The translations under genes and the position numbers were made by a program. Positions 56,836 to 64,000 of a DNA stretch of 64,000 bases are shown one piece after another; the first letter of the stretch is position 1, and each line of letters opens with the position of its first letter. The DNA comes from Sphingobium trunci (GTDB lineage: Bacteria > Pseudomonadota > Alphaproteobacteria > Sphingomonadales > Sphingomonadaceae). The notes beneath the pieces were generated by a model, which saw only the letters and a program-made list of their open reading frames with translations, searched no databases and had not been told where the DNA came from. The stretch covers positions 186,001-250,000 of the forward strand of contig NZ_JAKUJY010000002.1 of NCBI RefSeq assembly GCF_022664535.1, read 5' to 3'.

Positions 56836-58061
56836 CAGGCCGCCACCCCGTTCGCCGGGACCGGGCCGAACAGCATGTCGGGCCAGGCGGCCAGCGTCGC
56901 GGACCAGCGGTAGCGTTGCTCCATCCGCGCCCGCGCCGCCGCGCCCAGCCGCCGTGCTCCACGGGGGTCGGACAGCAGGGCAATGACCTTCGCCGCCTCG
57001 CCGGCCGGATCGGCGGCGATCAGCAGATGATCGCCATCGCGCGCGTCGATCCCCTCAGCCGCCTGGGCCGATGCCACGACCGGGCGCGCCATCGCCATCG
57101 CCTCCAGCACCTTGTTCTGGATGCCGCGCGCGATCCTGAGCGGCGCGACGATCACGTCCGCCGCCGCCAGCCAGCCGCGCACGTCGGGAACGCCACCGGT
57201 TACGATCACGCCCGGCAAGGCTGCCAGGGCCTGGACCTGCCGGTTGGGATTGCGCCCGACAATGGCGAAGCGCGTGCCGGGACACGCCGCGCGAATGGCG
57301 GGCAGGGCCAGCGTCGCGAAACTTTCCACAGCCTCTGCATTGGGGCGATAGTCCATCTGGCCGGTGAAGACGAGCAGCGGCCCATCCCCATGCTCCACCG
57401 GCGGGAAATCCCCTGCCGGATCGAAATAATCCAGCGCCACGCCATTATCGATGGCGACGACGCGATCCTTGCCCAGCCCGCTGGCCCGGCGGAACAGCGC
57501 GGCCTCCGCCTCGCTGACGAAGGCGCACAGGTCGGCGCGCGCCGCCACCGCCCGCTCGAAATCGAGCAACGTCCGTCCTTCGCGCCGGTTGATCCACGCC
57601 ATCGGGCCGGAACCCTGCGCGCCATAGGCGGCATATTTGGCGGAATCGAAATCCACGAAATCCATGACGAAGCGCACGCCATCGGGCAGCGGCGGCACGA
57701 AATGCGCCATCTGCGCGGAATAGGTGACGACCGCCGCAATCGGCCGCTCCGCCAGCGTGTGCGCGACCCAGCGATGCAGCCCCGGATGATCGAACAGCGA
57801 CACCAGCAGCGGCCGGCCCGTCGCCAGCCCCTTCAGGCCCGCCGCGATGCGCGACCGGTCCCGAATCAGCACGCACTGGCTGGCGGTCATGGCCGCCATG
57901 CCGGGCGCGAACCCCATGTCCCGCGCATCGTCGGCAAAGCAGCCGACATGGACGGGCGCGACCTGCGCCATCCGCTCCAGCAGATGGTAGGAGCGGATCT
58001 TGTCCCCGCGATCCGGCGGAAAGGGGATGCGGTGGCAGAGGAAGAGTATCTCGCCCGTCAC
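56835..58061 (-). CDS. XrtA-system glycosyltransferase (TIGR03087-like)
   Basis: A 408-residue GT-B glycosyltransferase. ILFLCHRIPFPPDRGDKIRSY is the distinctive start of the PEP-CTERM/XrtA-associated group, and RIARGIQNKVLEAMAMARPVV is the donor-binding helix. It probably extends the polysaccharide repeat unit. The stop overlaps the xrtA start and the start overlaps the FemAB gene stop, so it is coupled on both sides. Its sugar specificity is unknown. Confidence 0.92.
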   Translation of the reverse strand: MTGEILFLCHRIPFPPDRGDKIRSYHLLERMAQVAPVHVGCFADDARDMGFAPGMAAMTASQCVLIRDRSRIAAGLKGLATGRPLLVSLFDHPGLHRWVAHTLAERPIAAVVTYSAQMAHFVPPLPDGVRFVMDFVDFDSAKYAAYGAQGSGPMAWINRREGRTLLDFERAVAARADLCAFVSEAEAALFRRASGLGKDRVVAIDNGVALDYFDPAGDFPPVEHGDGPLLVFTGQMDYRPNAEAVESFATLALPAIRAACPGTRFAIVGRNPNRQVQALAALPGVIVTGGVPDVRGWLAAADVIVAPLRIARGIQNKVLEAMAMARPVVASAQAAEGIDARDGDHLLIAADPAGEAAKVIALLSDPRGARRLGAAARARMEQRYRWSATLAAWPDMLFGPVPANGVAA

Positions 58062-59119
58062 CCAAGGCCCCGCGCGATGAAAGGGCCGATCAGGTTGGCG
58101 ACCGGCAGGGGCAGCTTCTTCCAGAGTTCGATCCGCCGCTGATATTGCGGGCTGTTGGGGTTGATGTCCCGCATCCCGCCATTTGCCGGCCAGCTATGAT
58201 AGGAGAGCGGGACCGGATCGAAGCCGAAGCTCTTCTTCCACGCCGCCTGGCCGCTGCCCGTCTTGGAACGGCCGAAATCGAACATGGTCATCCCCCGGTC
58301 GCGGCCATGCGCCATGAGGCGGTAATACATGAGTTCATTGGACCGCAGCCGCCGCGCGTCGCCGATCCCGCCGCCCCAGAAGGGCATGACGCGCCCGTGG
58401 TGATAGAGGGTCAGCACCGCCGAAACCGGCCGGTCGCCTTCCAGCACGACCAATATGTCGGCATCCTCGCCAAATTGCCTCAGCACCTCGCGGAACAGCC
58501 GTGCCGGGAAGACCGGCGTGCCCAGATTGCGCACGCTTTCCGAATAGACGCGATAATGCGCCTGCCGATGCCGCGCATCCCGCCCGATCTCGACCCGCAG
58601 CGCATCGTTCGCCAGCGCCTTGCGCAGTTCGGCGCGGTGCTTGCGCGGAACGGCGAGCAATTCCGCCTCATCATCCGCCGCGAGCGGACGCGTGAAACCG
58701 AGATGGCTGCCCTCGTGCCGCGCCCAGCCTTCAGCCGGGACCGGCCCGCCGCGTATCTCGACCGAAGCGATGCCGCCGTCCCGCGCCATGCCCTCGCAGG
58801 CCGCGGCCAGGGCGGACACCGCCGCCGGATCGCTCGCCAATATGCCGCCGTCCACGGCAAAGCCCGACGACACCAGCGCCTGCCCGAACAGAAGGCTCTT
58901 CACATGATGCAGCGGCAGCAGCCCGACGATCTGCCCCGAAGGCGCCACCGCCGAAAGCATGTGCGCCCGGTTGCCCGTGCCCCGCGCCACCGCCAGCAGC
59001 CATGCCGGACGATGGAAGGGCGTGCCCTCGCCATGTCCCATCACGAACGCATCCGCCGCCTGCCGCTGCGCCGGATCGGTGAGATCGAGGGCCGTGACCA
59101 ACAGTTCGCCCGCCATCAT
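58058..59119 (-). CDS. XrtA-system FemAB-like protein (GNAT-fold transferase)
   Basis: A 353-residue protein of the FemAB/GNAT type. LLPLHHVKSLLFG, LRSNELMYYRLMAHGRDRGMTMFDFGRSKTGSG and a following KKSFGF segment fit the PEP-CTERM-associated FemAB group. FemAB enzymes transfer aminoacyl groups from tRNA; here the acceptor may be a polysaccharide part, which is not known. ATGATG at 59119/59116 offers two starts; the first overlaps the deacetylase stop by four bases. The stop overlaps the glycosyltransferase start likewise. Confidence 0.88.
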   Translation of the reverse strand: MMAGELLVTALDLTDPAQRQAADAFVMGHGEGTPFHRPAWLLAVARGTGNRAHMLSAVAPSGQIVGLLPLHHVKSLLFGQALVSSGFAVDGGILASDPAAVSALAAACEGMARDGGIASVEIRGGPVPAEGWARHEGSHLGFTRPLAADDEAELLAVPRKHRAELRKALANDALRVEIGRDARHRQAHYRVYSESVRNLGTPVFPARLFREVLRQFGEDADILVVLEGDRPVSAVLTLYHHGRVMPFWGGGIGDARRLRSNELMYYRLMAHGRDRGMTMFDFGRSKTGSGQAAWKKSFGFDPVPLSYHSWPANGGMRDINPNSPQYQRRIELWKKLPLPVANLIGPFIARGLG

Positions 59120-59961
59120 GCCGCCCGCTCCGCTTCCTGGGCGGCCAGCGCATCCACCCGCGTCCACTGGAAGTCCCGCGTCAGCCGCCGCAGCTTGGCC
59201 GCCATGCCGGAGAGGTTGGTATAATGCCGCAGCCGCGAGCGCAGCGGCGCGCCCTCGACGCGCGGCTGATCGGGATCGATTTCCCAGGGGTGGAAATAGA
59301 TGATCGCGGGCCGCCCATCCCGCCGGTTCACCTGACGGATCGCCCAGCGCGAAAAGCCATAGGGCAGCAGCCGGAAAAAGCCGCCTCCCCCCGCCGCCAG
59401 CGTGCGGCCCGCCAGCTTCGCCGTCGTCACCGGCAGTTCGACCAGCGGCGATCCCTTGACCGGCTTCCACGCGAAGCGCGGGCTTTCCGGCCAGCCATAA
59501 TGGTCGTGCCGGATCGGTGCGACGCTGCTGGAATAGGCATAGCCTTCCTCGGCCAGCACCTCATGCGCCCAGGGCGTGCGCCGGTCGATGGAGAAGCTGG
59601 GCGCGCGATAGCCGGTCACCGCCTGCCCGCTCGCATCCTCCAATATCGCCCGCGACCGGCGCAGATCGGCGCGGAAGCCGGCCCCGTCGAAGGTGAAGAC
59701 GCGCGCATGGTCATAGCCATGGCTCGCCACCTCATGCCCCGCCTCCACGATCCGCCGCATCAATGCCGGGTAGCGTTCCGCCACCCAGCCCAGCGTGAAG
59801 AAGGTGGCCTTGACCCCCGCCTCGTCGAACAGCGCCAGCACCGCATCGCTGTTGCGTTCGACCCGATGGGTCAGGCCCGCCCAATCCTCGCGCCGGATCG
59901 TGCGTTCGAACGCGCCGACCTGGAACCAGTCCTCGACGTCAACGGACAGGGCGTTCAGCAT
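59116..59961 (-). CDS. XrtA-system polysaccharide deacetylase
   Basis: Removes acetyl groups from N-acetylated sugars of the exopolysaccharide. The 281-residue carbohydrate-esterase-4 (NodB-like) protein has NALSVDVEDWF with the catalytic Asp, the HEVASHGYDH metal motif, and GYRAPSFSID. This start is typical of the PEP-CTERM-associated deacetylases. The ATG at 59961 is used; upstream residues in the frame lie in the ATPase gene. It begins eight bases after the ATPase stop. No signal peptide is seen, so its site of action is uncertain. Confidence 0.92.
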   Translation of the reverse strand: MLNALSVDVEDWFQVGAFERTIRREDWAGLTHRVERNSDAVLALFDEAGVKATFFTLGWVAERYPALMRRIVEAGHEVASHGYDHARVFTFDGAGFRADLRRSRAILEDASGQAVTGYRAPSFSIDRRTPWAHEVLAEEGYAYSSSVAPIRHDHYGWPESPRFAWKPVKGSPLVELPVTTAKLAGRTLAAGGGGFFRLLPYGFSRWAIRQVNRRDGRPAIIYFHPWEIDPDQPRVEGAPLRSRLRHYTNLSGMAAKLRRLTRDFQWTRVDALAAQEAERAA

Positions 59962-59969
59962 CGGTCCGC

Positions 59970-61205
59970 TCAGGCGGCGGCGCTGTGCTGCGCGTCGCCC
60001 ATCCGCTCCTCGCGCTCCACCCATTCGACCAGCATCGTCAGCACGCGGCGCAGCGCCGTGTCCTGCTCGGTCACACGGAATTCCAGCGTGGAAAGCCGTT
60101 CCTCGATCAGCGTGAAGCAATCCTTGAGCGCTTCGGGATCGACGCTCGGCTCGGCGCGGGCAAAGTCATTCTCCGCGCGCAGCGTGTCGAGTTCGGCGCG
60201 AAGCGAAGCGATCTCGTCCCGCAGGTCGCTCGCCGGTTCGACCCGCGCGCTGCGCAGGGCATCGACCTCGGCCCGCAGCGCGGCGACCTCTTCCGAAACG
60301 GCCGGATCGGCGGCAACGGGTGCGGGCACGGGCGTCTCGGCCAGTTCCCCGGCATCGTCCAGCACGCTGTGCGCCATCGGTTCGGGCGTGACGTCGGCAT
60401 CCGCGCCCATGTCAGCCACGACCGCATAGACCACCTCGGCATCGATCACCGACAACCGGTCCAGCGCGCCCAGCAGCAGCACGCGGCTCACCAGCACGTT
60501 GATCCGGCGGGGCACGCCGCCGGTCGCGGCATAGATGGCGTTGAAGGCTTCGGGCGTGAACTGCGGATCGCCCTGCCAGCCGACCAGCGAGAGGCGATGC
60601 AGGATATAGGGTTCGACCTCCCGCCGCATCATCGGGTCAAGATGGTGGGTCGCGATCACGCGCTGGCGCAGTTGCTCCAGCTCAGGCGATTTCAGCAGGT
60701 CGCGAAACTCCGGCTGGCCCAGCAGGAAGATCTGCAATAGGGATTGTCCGCCCAACTGGAAGTTGGACAGCATCCGCAGCTCCTCGATGGCGGAAACCGG
60801 CAGATTCTGCGCTTCATCGACGATCAGCAGGGAACGGCGCCCGGTGCGCGCCTGCGCGTGCAGATAGCCCTCGATCTGCTTCAATATCTGCGCCTTGGGC
60901 ATGCCGTCCACGGCCAGGCCGAAGCTCTGCGCGGCGAGGCGCAGCATGTCGTCGCCCTCCACCTGGGTCGAGACGATCTTCACCGCGGTCAGCCGCGAAG
61001 GATCGATGGTGCCCATCAGATGCCCCACCAGCGTGGTCTTGCCCGCGCCGATATCGCCGGTGATGACGATGAAGCCCTCCCCCTGCGCCAGCCCATAGCC
61101 CAGATAGGACAGGGCTTTGCGATGGGTCGCGCTCTCGAAATAGAAATGCGGGTCCGGCGTCAGCTGGAACGGGCGTCCCTGCAATCCGTAGAACTGATCG
61201 TACAT
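59970..61205 (-). CDS. XrtA-system ATPase (ExeA-like AAA protein)
   Basis: A 411-residue AAA-type ATPase. MYDQFYGLQGRPFQLTPDP is the standard start of the family, GDIGAGKTT (residues 50-58) is Walker A and LLIVDEAQNL is Walker B. The C-terminal third holds an acidic, coiled-coil-like segment (about 300-400). It probably drives or regulates assembly of the export apparatus. It follows the outer-membrane-protein gene by 31 bases. The ATG at 61205 is clear. Known XrtA loci carry this gene next to the deacetylase, as here. Confidence 0.92.
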   Translation of the reverse strand: MYDQFYGLQGRPFQLTPDPHFYFESATHRKALSYLGYGLAQGEGFIVITGDIGAGKTTLVGHLMGTIDPSRLTAVKIVSTQVEGDDMLRLAAQSFGLAVDGMPKAQILKQIEGYLHAQARTGRRSLLIVDEAQNLPVSAIEELRMLSNFQLGGQSLLQIFLLGQPEFRDLLKSPELEQLRQRVIATHHLDPMMRREVEPYILHRLSLVGWQGDPQFTPEAFNAIYAATGGVPRRINVLVSRVLLLGALDRLSVIDAEVVYAVVADMGADADVTPEPMAHSVLDDAGELAETPVPAPVAADPAVSEEVAALRAEVDALRSARVEPASDLRDEIASLRAELDTLRAENDFARAEPSVDPEALKDCFTLIEERLSTLEFRVTEQDTALRRVLTMLVEWVEREERMGDAQHSAAA

Positions 61206-61236
61206 GTCTATCTCTCCACCCTGCCGGGCTTTCGCT

Positions 61237-62823
61237 TTAAAATGTATAGCGCAGGCCAAGCTGGCCCATGGCGTTGATGACCGCATCCAGCTTGTCGGCC
61301 TTGGCGCTGTCCACGCCGACCGAGGCCGACGCCTGAAGATTGCGCGTAACGAGCCGGTAATAGCTGGTGAAAGCGCCCAGGTTCAGCACGTCCAGCCGGT
61401 TGCCGCTGGCATCGAAATAATTGGCGTAGACCGCCGTATCGATGCTCGACTGGCTGTCGACCCGATAGGTGAGCGAGGCGTTGCCGTACCAGTTCTGGTC
61501 CCGCGTGCCGCGCACGAACACCGTCTCGCCCGACGGCGTGATGAACTTGCGCTGCGAATAGCCCAGGCCAATGCCCATTCCCCACGGTCCACGCTCCGCC
61601 GCGAATTGCGCCGCGACGCCGCGATAGCGGAAGTTCGCGCCGGTCACGCCGGCCAGCGCATCGTTGAAGCACTGCCCGCCGCCGGTGGTCGAGAAAGCGC
61701 AACCGGTGAAATCGCCGGTGAAGGGATTGCGCACGATGTTGAGGTTGCTGCCCGACAGCGCCGCCACGTCGGAGGTGATGACGCGCCCGAAACTGTCGAT
61801 CCCGTCGAACACGACCAGGGCGAAGGATTTGTTGCGCCCCTGCCAGATGAAGCTGCCCGAATAGGTCATGCCGCCATAGCGCTCGCCCACGCGCGCGGTC
61901 AGCGACGTGCGGTGGCTGGGACGCCAGAGCACGCCCACGTCCCAGATGATATCGTCGAAATCATAGAGAAGCTGGCGCGGCGAGCTTTTGTCGGTGACAT
62001 AGCGGCCGCTCGATGAAATCACCGGCAGGCCGTTGCTGTCCAGCAGCGGCGAGCGCTGGCTGATCCTGATATCCTCATAGCCGACGCCGCCGATCAGGGC
62101 GAGCGTGGGCGACACCGGCAGCGTCGCGTCCAGGCGCGCCCATTTGTCCTCGAACCGCTGGTCGAGCTGGCTCGCATCCTCCCGGCTGTAGCCCGCGCTG
62201 GCGACAAGGCCGAGCGGCATCCACACGCCGGGTCCGACGCCTACCGACCCGATCAGGTCGTGAGTCGTCGAATCCGCGAAGCCGCTGCCCCTCGGCCCGC
62301 CGGGAAAGTCGACATTCACGTCATCCTCGACCCGCGCATAGCCCAGCCGGTAGGAAGCGTTGATGTCCAGGTCGCCCAGCCGCGTGGTGTAGGAGGGGCC
62401 GATATAACCCGCATAGACCTGGCTGCTGAAGCCGTCGTTGCGCACCGAGGCGCCTGACAGTCCATCGGTCCGCACCCGTGTCGCAAGCCCGCCCGCGTTC
62501 AGCGTCAGACCGCGCGCCAGTCCATATCGGCCGCTGGCGATGCCGCTGATGATGTCCTGATCGCTCAGCCGATCGCCCCAGCCGAAGCTGTGCGCATATT
62601 GCAGGTCGGCCGATGCCTCCATGCGGCGCGTCTGGATGCTGGCGGCCACGCCGGCGGTGACGTTGGTATAGGTGAGGACGTCGCCACCGCCCTTGAGTGG
62701 CGCGACCACGACCTGATCGATGCCGATATAGGGCGTGACATCGACCTTGCGCCGATCGTCCTGCGCGAGCGCGGGCGTGGCCAGGGCGAGGCCCGCGAGG
62801 ACAAGGGCTGTGCGCGAAATCAT
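61237..62823 (-). CDS. XrtA-system outer-membrane beta-barrel protein
   Basis: A 528-residue protein with signal peptide MISRTALVLAGLALATPALA. The rest is a repetitive beta-strand pattern of alternating polar and hydrophobic residues and ends RYTF, an outer-membrane C-terminal signature. It matches the PEP-CTERM-system-associated outer-membrane family (TIGR03016-like). It may be the export porin or anchor for the polysaccharide. The ATG overlaps the autokinase stop by four bases. A single Cys pair (FTGCAFSTTGGGQCF) could form a disulfide. Confidence 0.9.
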   Translation of the reverse strand: MISRTALVLAGLALATPALAQDDRRKVDVTPYIGIDQVVVAPLKGGGDVLTYTNVTAGVAASIQTRRMEASADLQYAHSFGWGDRLSDQDIISGIASGRYGLARGLTLNAGGLATRVRTDGLSGASVRNDGFSSQVYAGYIGPSYTTRLGDLDINASYRLGYARVEDDVNVDFPGGPRGSGFADSTTHDLIGSVGVGPGVWMPLGLVASAGYSREDASQLDQRFEDKWARLDATLPVSPTLALIGGVGYEDIRISQRSPLLDSNGLPVISSSGRYVTDKSSPRQLLYDFDDIIWDVGVLWRPSHRTSLTARVGERYGGMTYSGSFIWQGRNKSFALVVFDGIDSFGRVITSDVAALSGSNLNIVRNPFTGDFTGCAFSTTGGGQCFNDALAGVTGANFRYRGVAAQFAAERGPWGMGIGLGYSQRKFITPSGETVFVRGTRDQNWYGNASLTYRVDSQSSIDTAVYANYFDASGNRLDVLNLGAFTSYYRLVTRNLQASASVGVDSAKADKLDAVINAMGQLGLRYTF

Positions 62824-63752
62824 CCGTCCGCTTGCCCCTTTGCATAATAGCTGCCGAAGCGGCGGCCGCCGGTGGAAAAGCGCACGCCGTTCAGCAGCAG
62901 CTTCACCTGCGGGCCGCCCTTGAGCAGGCTGGCGGCGTCGCGCAGCGCGGCTTCCGTGGTCCTGTCCGCCCGCACCACCAGCAGCGCAATGGCGGCATGG
63001 CTGGCCAGCACGGCAGCCGGAGAAGCGGCCAGCAGCGGCGGCGAATCGAACAGGAGGATGCGGTCGGGCCGCCCCTCGGTCAGCCGGTGGAGCAGCATCT
63101 CCGTCCGCGCCGACGCCAGATATTCGGTGTCGTTGTTGCTGCGCTGCCCGGCGGGAAGCACGGAGAGGGACGGGATATCCGTCCGCAGCACGCAATCCTC
63201 GATGGCGATGGCCGGATCGGCCAGGGCGTCCATCAGGCCCGGTCCGGCGGTCAGCCCCAGCGTTTCGGGAATGCCCGGCTTGCCGAAATCGGCGTCGACC
63301 AGCAGGATTTCCCGCTCCTTCTCCGCCGCGAGGCTGAGCGCCAGATTGAGCGCGCAAAAACTCTTGCCCTCCCCGCTCTGCGCCGAGCAGATGAGAACGC
63401 GATTGCCGCGCTGGCTGGCCGCAAGATCGGACAGGAGATCGCGCTTGAGCAGGCGGAATTCCTCGCTCATGGCGGTCACCGGGCCGTCGGGCAGCAGATA
63501 GCCCGCCTCGGCCAGTGCAATGCGGTCGATCGGTTGCACCGGCCCGGTCCAGTCCGGCGCGCGATAGCCGCCTTGCTCCTCCACGATGGCGGCAACAGCA
63601 GGCTGCACGGCGGGCGCGGCGGAAACGGCCGGTTCATCCTCCGGCACTTCCACCGCCGGGGCCGCGCGTCCCTTCAGCGCCGCGCTGAAATCGTAGATTT
63701 CGGTCGCCCGCTCGATCAGCGAGCCTCCGGACAGGGACTTGTGCTTGTTCAT
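62820..63752 (-). CDS. XrtA-system tyrosine autokinase (CpsD/CapB-like)
   Basis: A cytoplasmic ATPase of 310 residues that phosphorylates itself on Tyr and works with the chain-length determinant to control polymer length. The Walker A-type loop SAQSGEGKS (about 123-131) and LLVDADFGKPG (Walker A') are present. The C-terminus has only a short Tyr pair (FGSYYAKG) instead of a Tyr-rich tail. The N-terminal ~80 residues are Ala/Pro-rich. It is 13 bases downstream of the chain-length gene. Start ATG 63752 is used. Confidence 0.88.
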   Translation of the reverse strand: MNKHKSLSGGSLIERATEIYDFSAALKGRAAPAVEVPEDEPAVSAAPAVQPAVAAIVEEQGGYRAPDWTGPVQPIDRIALAEAGYLLPDGPVTAMSEEFRLLKRDLLSDLAASQRGNRVLICSAQSGEGKSFCALNLALSLAAEKEREILLVDADFGKPGIPETLGLTAGPGLMDALADPAIAIEDCVLRTDIPSLSVLPAGQRSNNDTEYLASARTEMLLHRLTEGRPDRILLFDSPPLLAASPAAVLASHAAIALLVVRADRTTEAALRDAASLLKGGPQVKLLLNGVRFSTGGRRFGSYYAKGQADG

Positions 63753-63765
63753 CGTCCGTCCCCCC

Positions 63766-64000
63766 TCAGGCCAGCCCGCGCTGGACAAATTCGATGACGA
63801 TCAGCAGCAGGCACAGCGCCGCCAGACCGCCGCTGGCGCCCGCAAACCATTTCAGGCGCTGCTTTTCCACCGCGGCCTGCGCCGCGCCGACGGTCTGGCT
63901 GATCGATCCGATGACCGGCACGCCCATGATCTTCTCCAGCCGCGCCGCATTGGGGAAGCCACCCTTGATCTGCGCCATGGCAAAGGCCGTGCCGATGCCC
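63766..64000 (-). CDS. XrtA-system polysaccharide chain-length determinant (partial, 3' end)
   Basis: The C-terminal ~77 residues of a protein whose 5' part lies beyond the window. The visible segment GIGTAFAMAQIKGGFP leads through VPVIGSIS to a membrane helix near the end (WFAGASGGLAALCLLLIVIEFV). This is the C-terminal layout of Wzz/GNVR-type chain-length determinants in XrtA loci. An apparent ATG at 63978 is internal: the frame stays open to the window edge. The product would span the periplasm and partner with the autokinase encoded next. Confidence 0.82.
   Translation of the reverse strand, partial: GIGTAFAMAQIKGGFPNAARLEKIMGVPVIGSISQTVGAAQAAVEKQRLKWFAGASGGLAALCLLLIVIEFVQRGLA

Noticed and set aside
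1..64000. tRNA, rRNA, CRISPR array, insertion sequence, prophage or replication origin
   Set aside because: No cloverleaf-type gene, regular spaced repeats, transposase or integrase gene, or DnaA-box cluster was recognised on reading through the window; a dedicated scan was not possible.

Overview
The window is a GC-rich chromosomal segment of an alphaproteobacterium, most likely a sphingomonad (Sphingobium/Sphingomonas type). The evidence is a full-length CtrA regulator with a cluster of GANTC (CcrM) sites upstream, a GTTC-N7-GTTC LexA operator, a TonB receptor with an STN domain, the gene order trpD-trpC-moaC-moeA-lexA-comEC-gltX-gltA, and a complete exosortase-A (XrtA) exopolysaccharide locus. 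I see no rRNA, tRNA, CRISPR array, insertion sequence or prophage.

Layout. 0-7.7 kb: dcd, a metallophosphoesterase, a TonB-dependent receptor and a large beta-propeller/amidohydrolase protein, with two palindromic intergenic repeats. 7.8-12 kb: trpG, then a tightly overlapping trpD-trpC-moaC-moeA run. 12-18 kb: a short unlisted gene for a Gln-rich 52-residue protein, SOS-controlled lexA, comEC, gltX, gltA and a strong bidirectional terminator. 18-25 kb: a reverse-strand set of signalling-like genes (histidine-kinase-like, DUF2336-like, CDP-alcohol-phosphatidyltransferase-like, Hpt-like), divergent from an 890-residue two-helix coiled-coil protein resembling the polarity factor TipN. The kinase and Hpt proteins lack the phosphoacceptor His, and the transferase motif is degenerate. 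24.9-28.3 kb: an ECF sigma/anti-sigma pair, a secreted subtilase and a secreted Gly/Ser-rich protein; the shared motif GGATGAAA-N14-CGTT lies upstream of all three transcription units. 28.5-31 kb: a PilZ protein, ctrA and a LysR regulator. 31-34 kb: pirin-wrbA, then an ECF41 sigma factor with its carboxymuconolactone-decarboxylase-family partner and a matching promoter. 34-45 kb: acyltransferase, pseudouridine synthase, arfB, free-Met-sulfoxide reductase, a PAS-GGDEF-EAL protein, bpt, threonine ammonia-lyase, a beta-hydroxyacid dehydrogenase and a second secreted amidohydrolase.

45-64 kb is one reverse-strand exopolysaccharide region. Its upstream part encodes the XrtA core: chain-length determinant (cut by the window edge), tyrosine autokinase, outer-membrane protein, ATPase, deacetylase, FemAB-like protein, glycosyltransferase, exosortase A-EpsI and amidotransferase. 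Its downstream part supplies the priming glycosylphosphotransferase, GT2 and GT4 glycosyltransferases, flippase, two methyltransferases and a GT-C-like membrane protein. Most neighbours overlap by 1-4 bases, so it probably works as one or two long transcripts for making, exporting and anchoring an extracellular polysaccharide. No PEP-CTERM-type exosortase substrate was found in the window.

The most notable signals are the ECF regulon with back-to-back promoters in one palindrome, the TipN-like/degenerate-phosphorelay neighbourhood, the six GANTC sites upstream of ctrA, and the ECF41 module with an exact consensus promoter.
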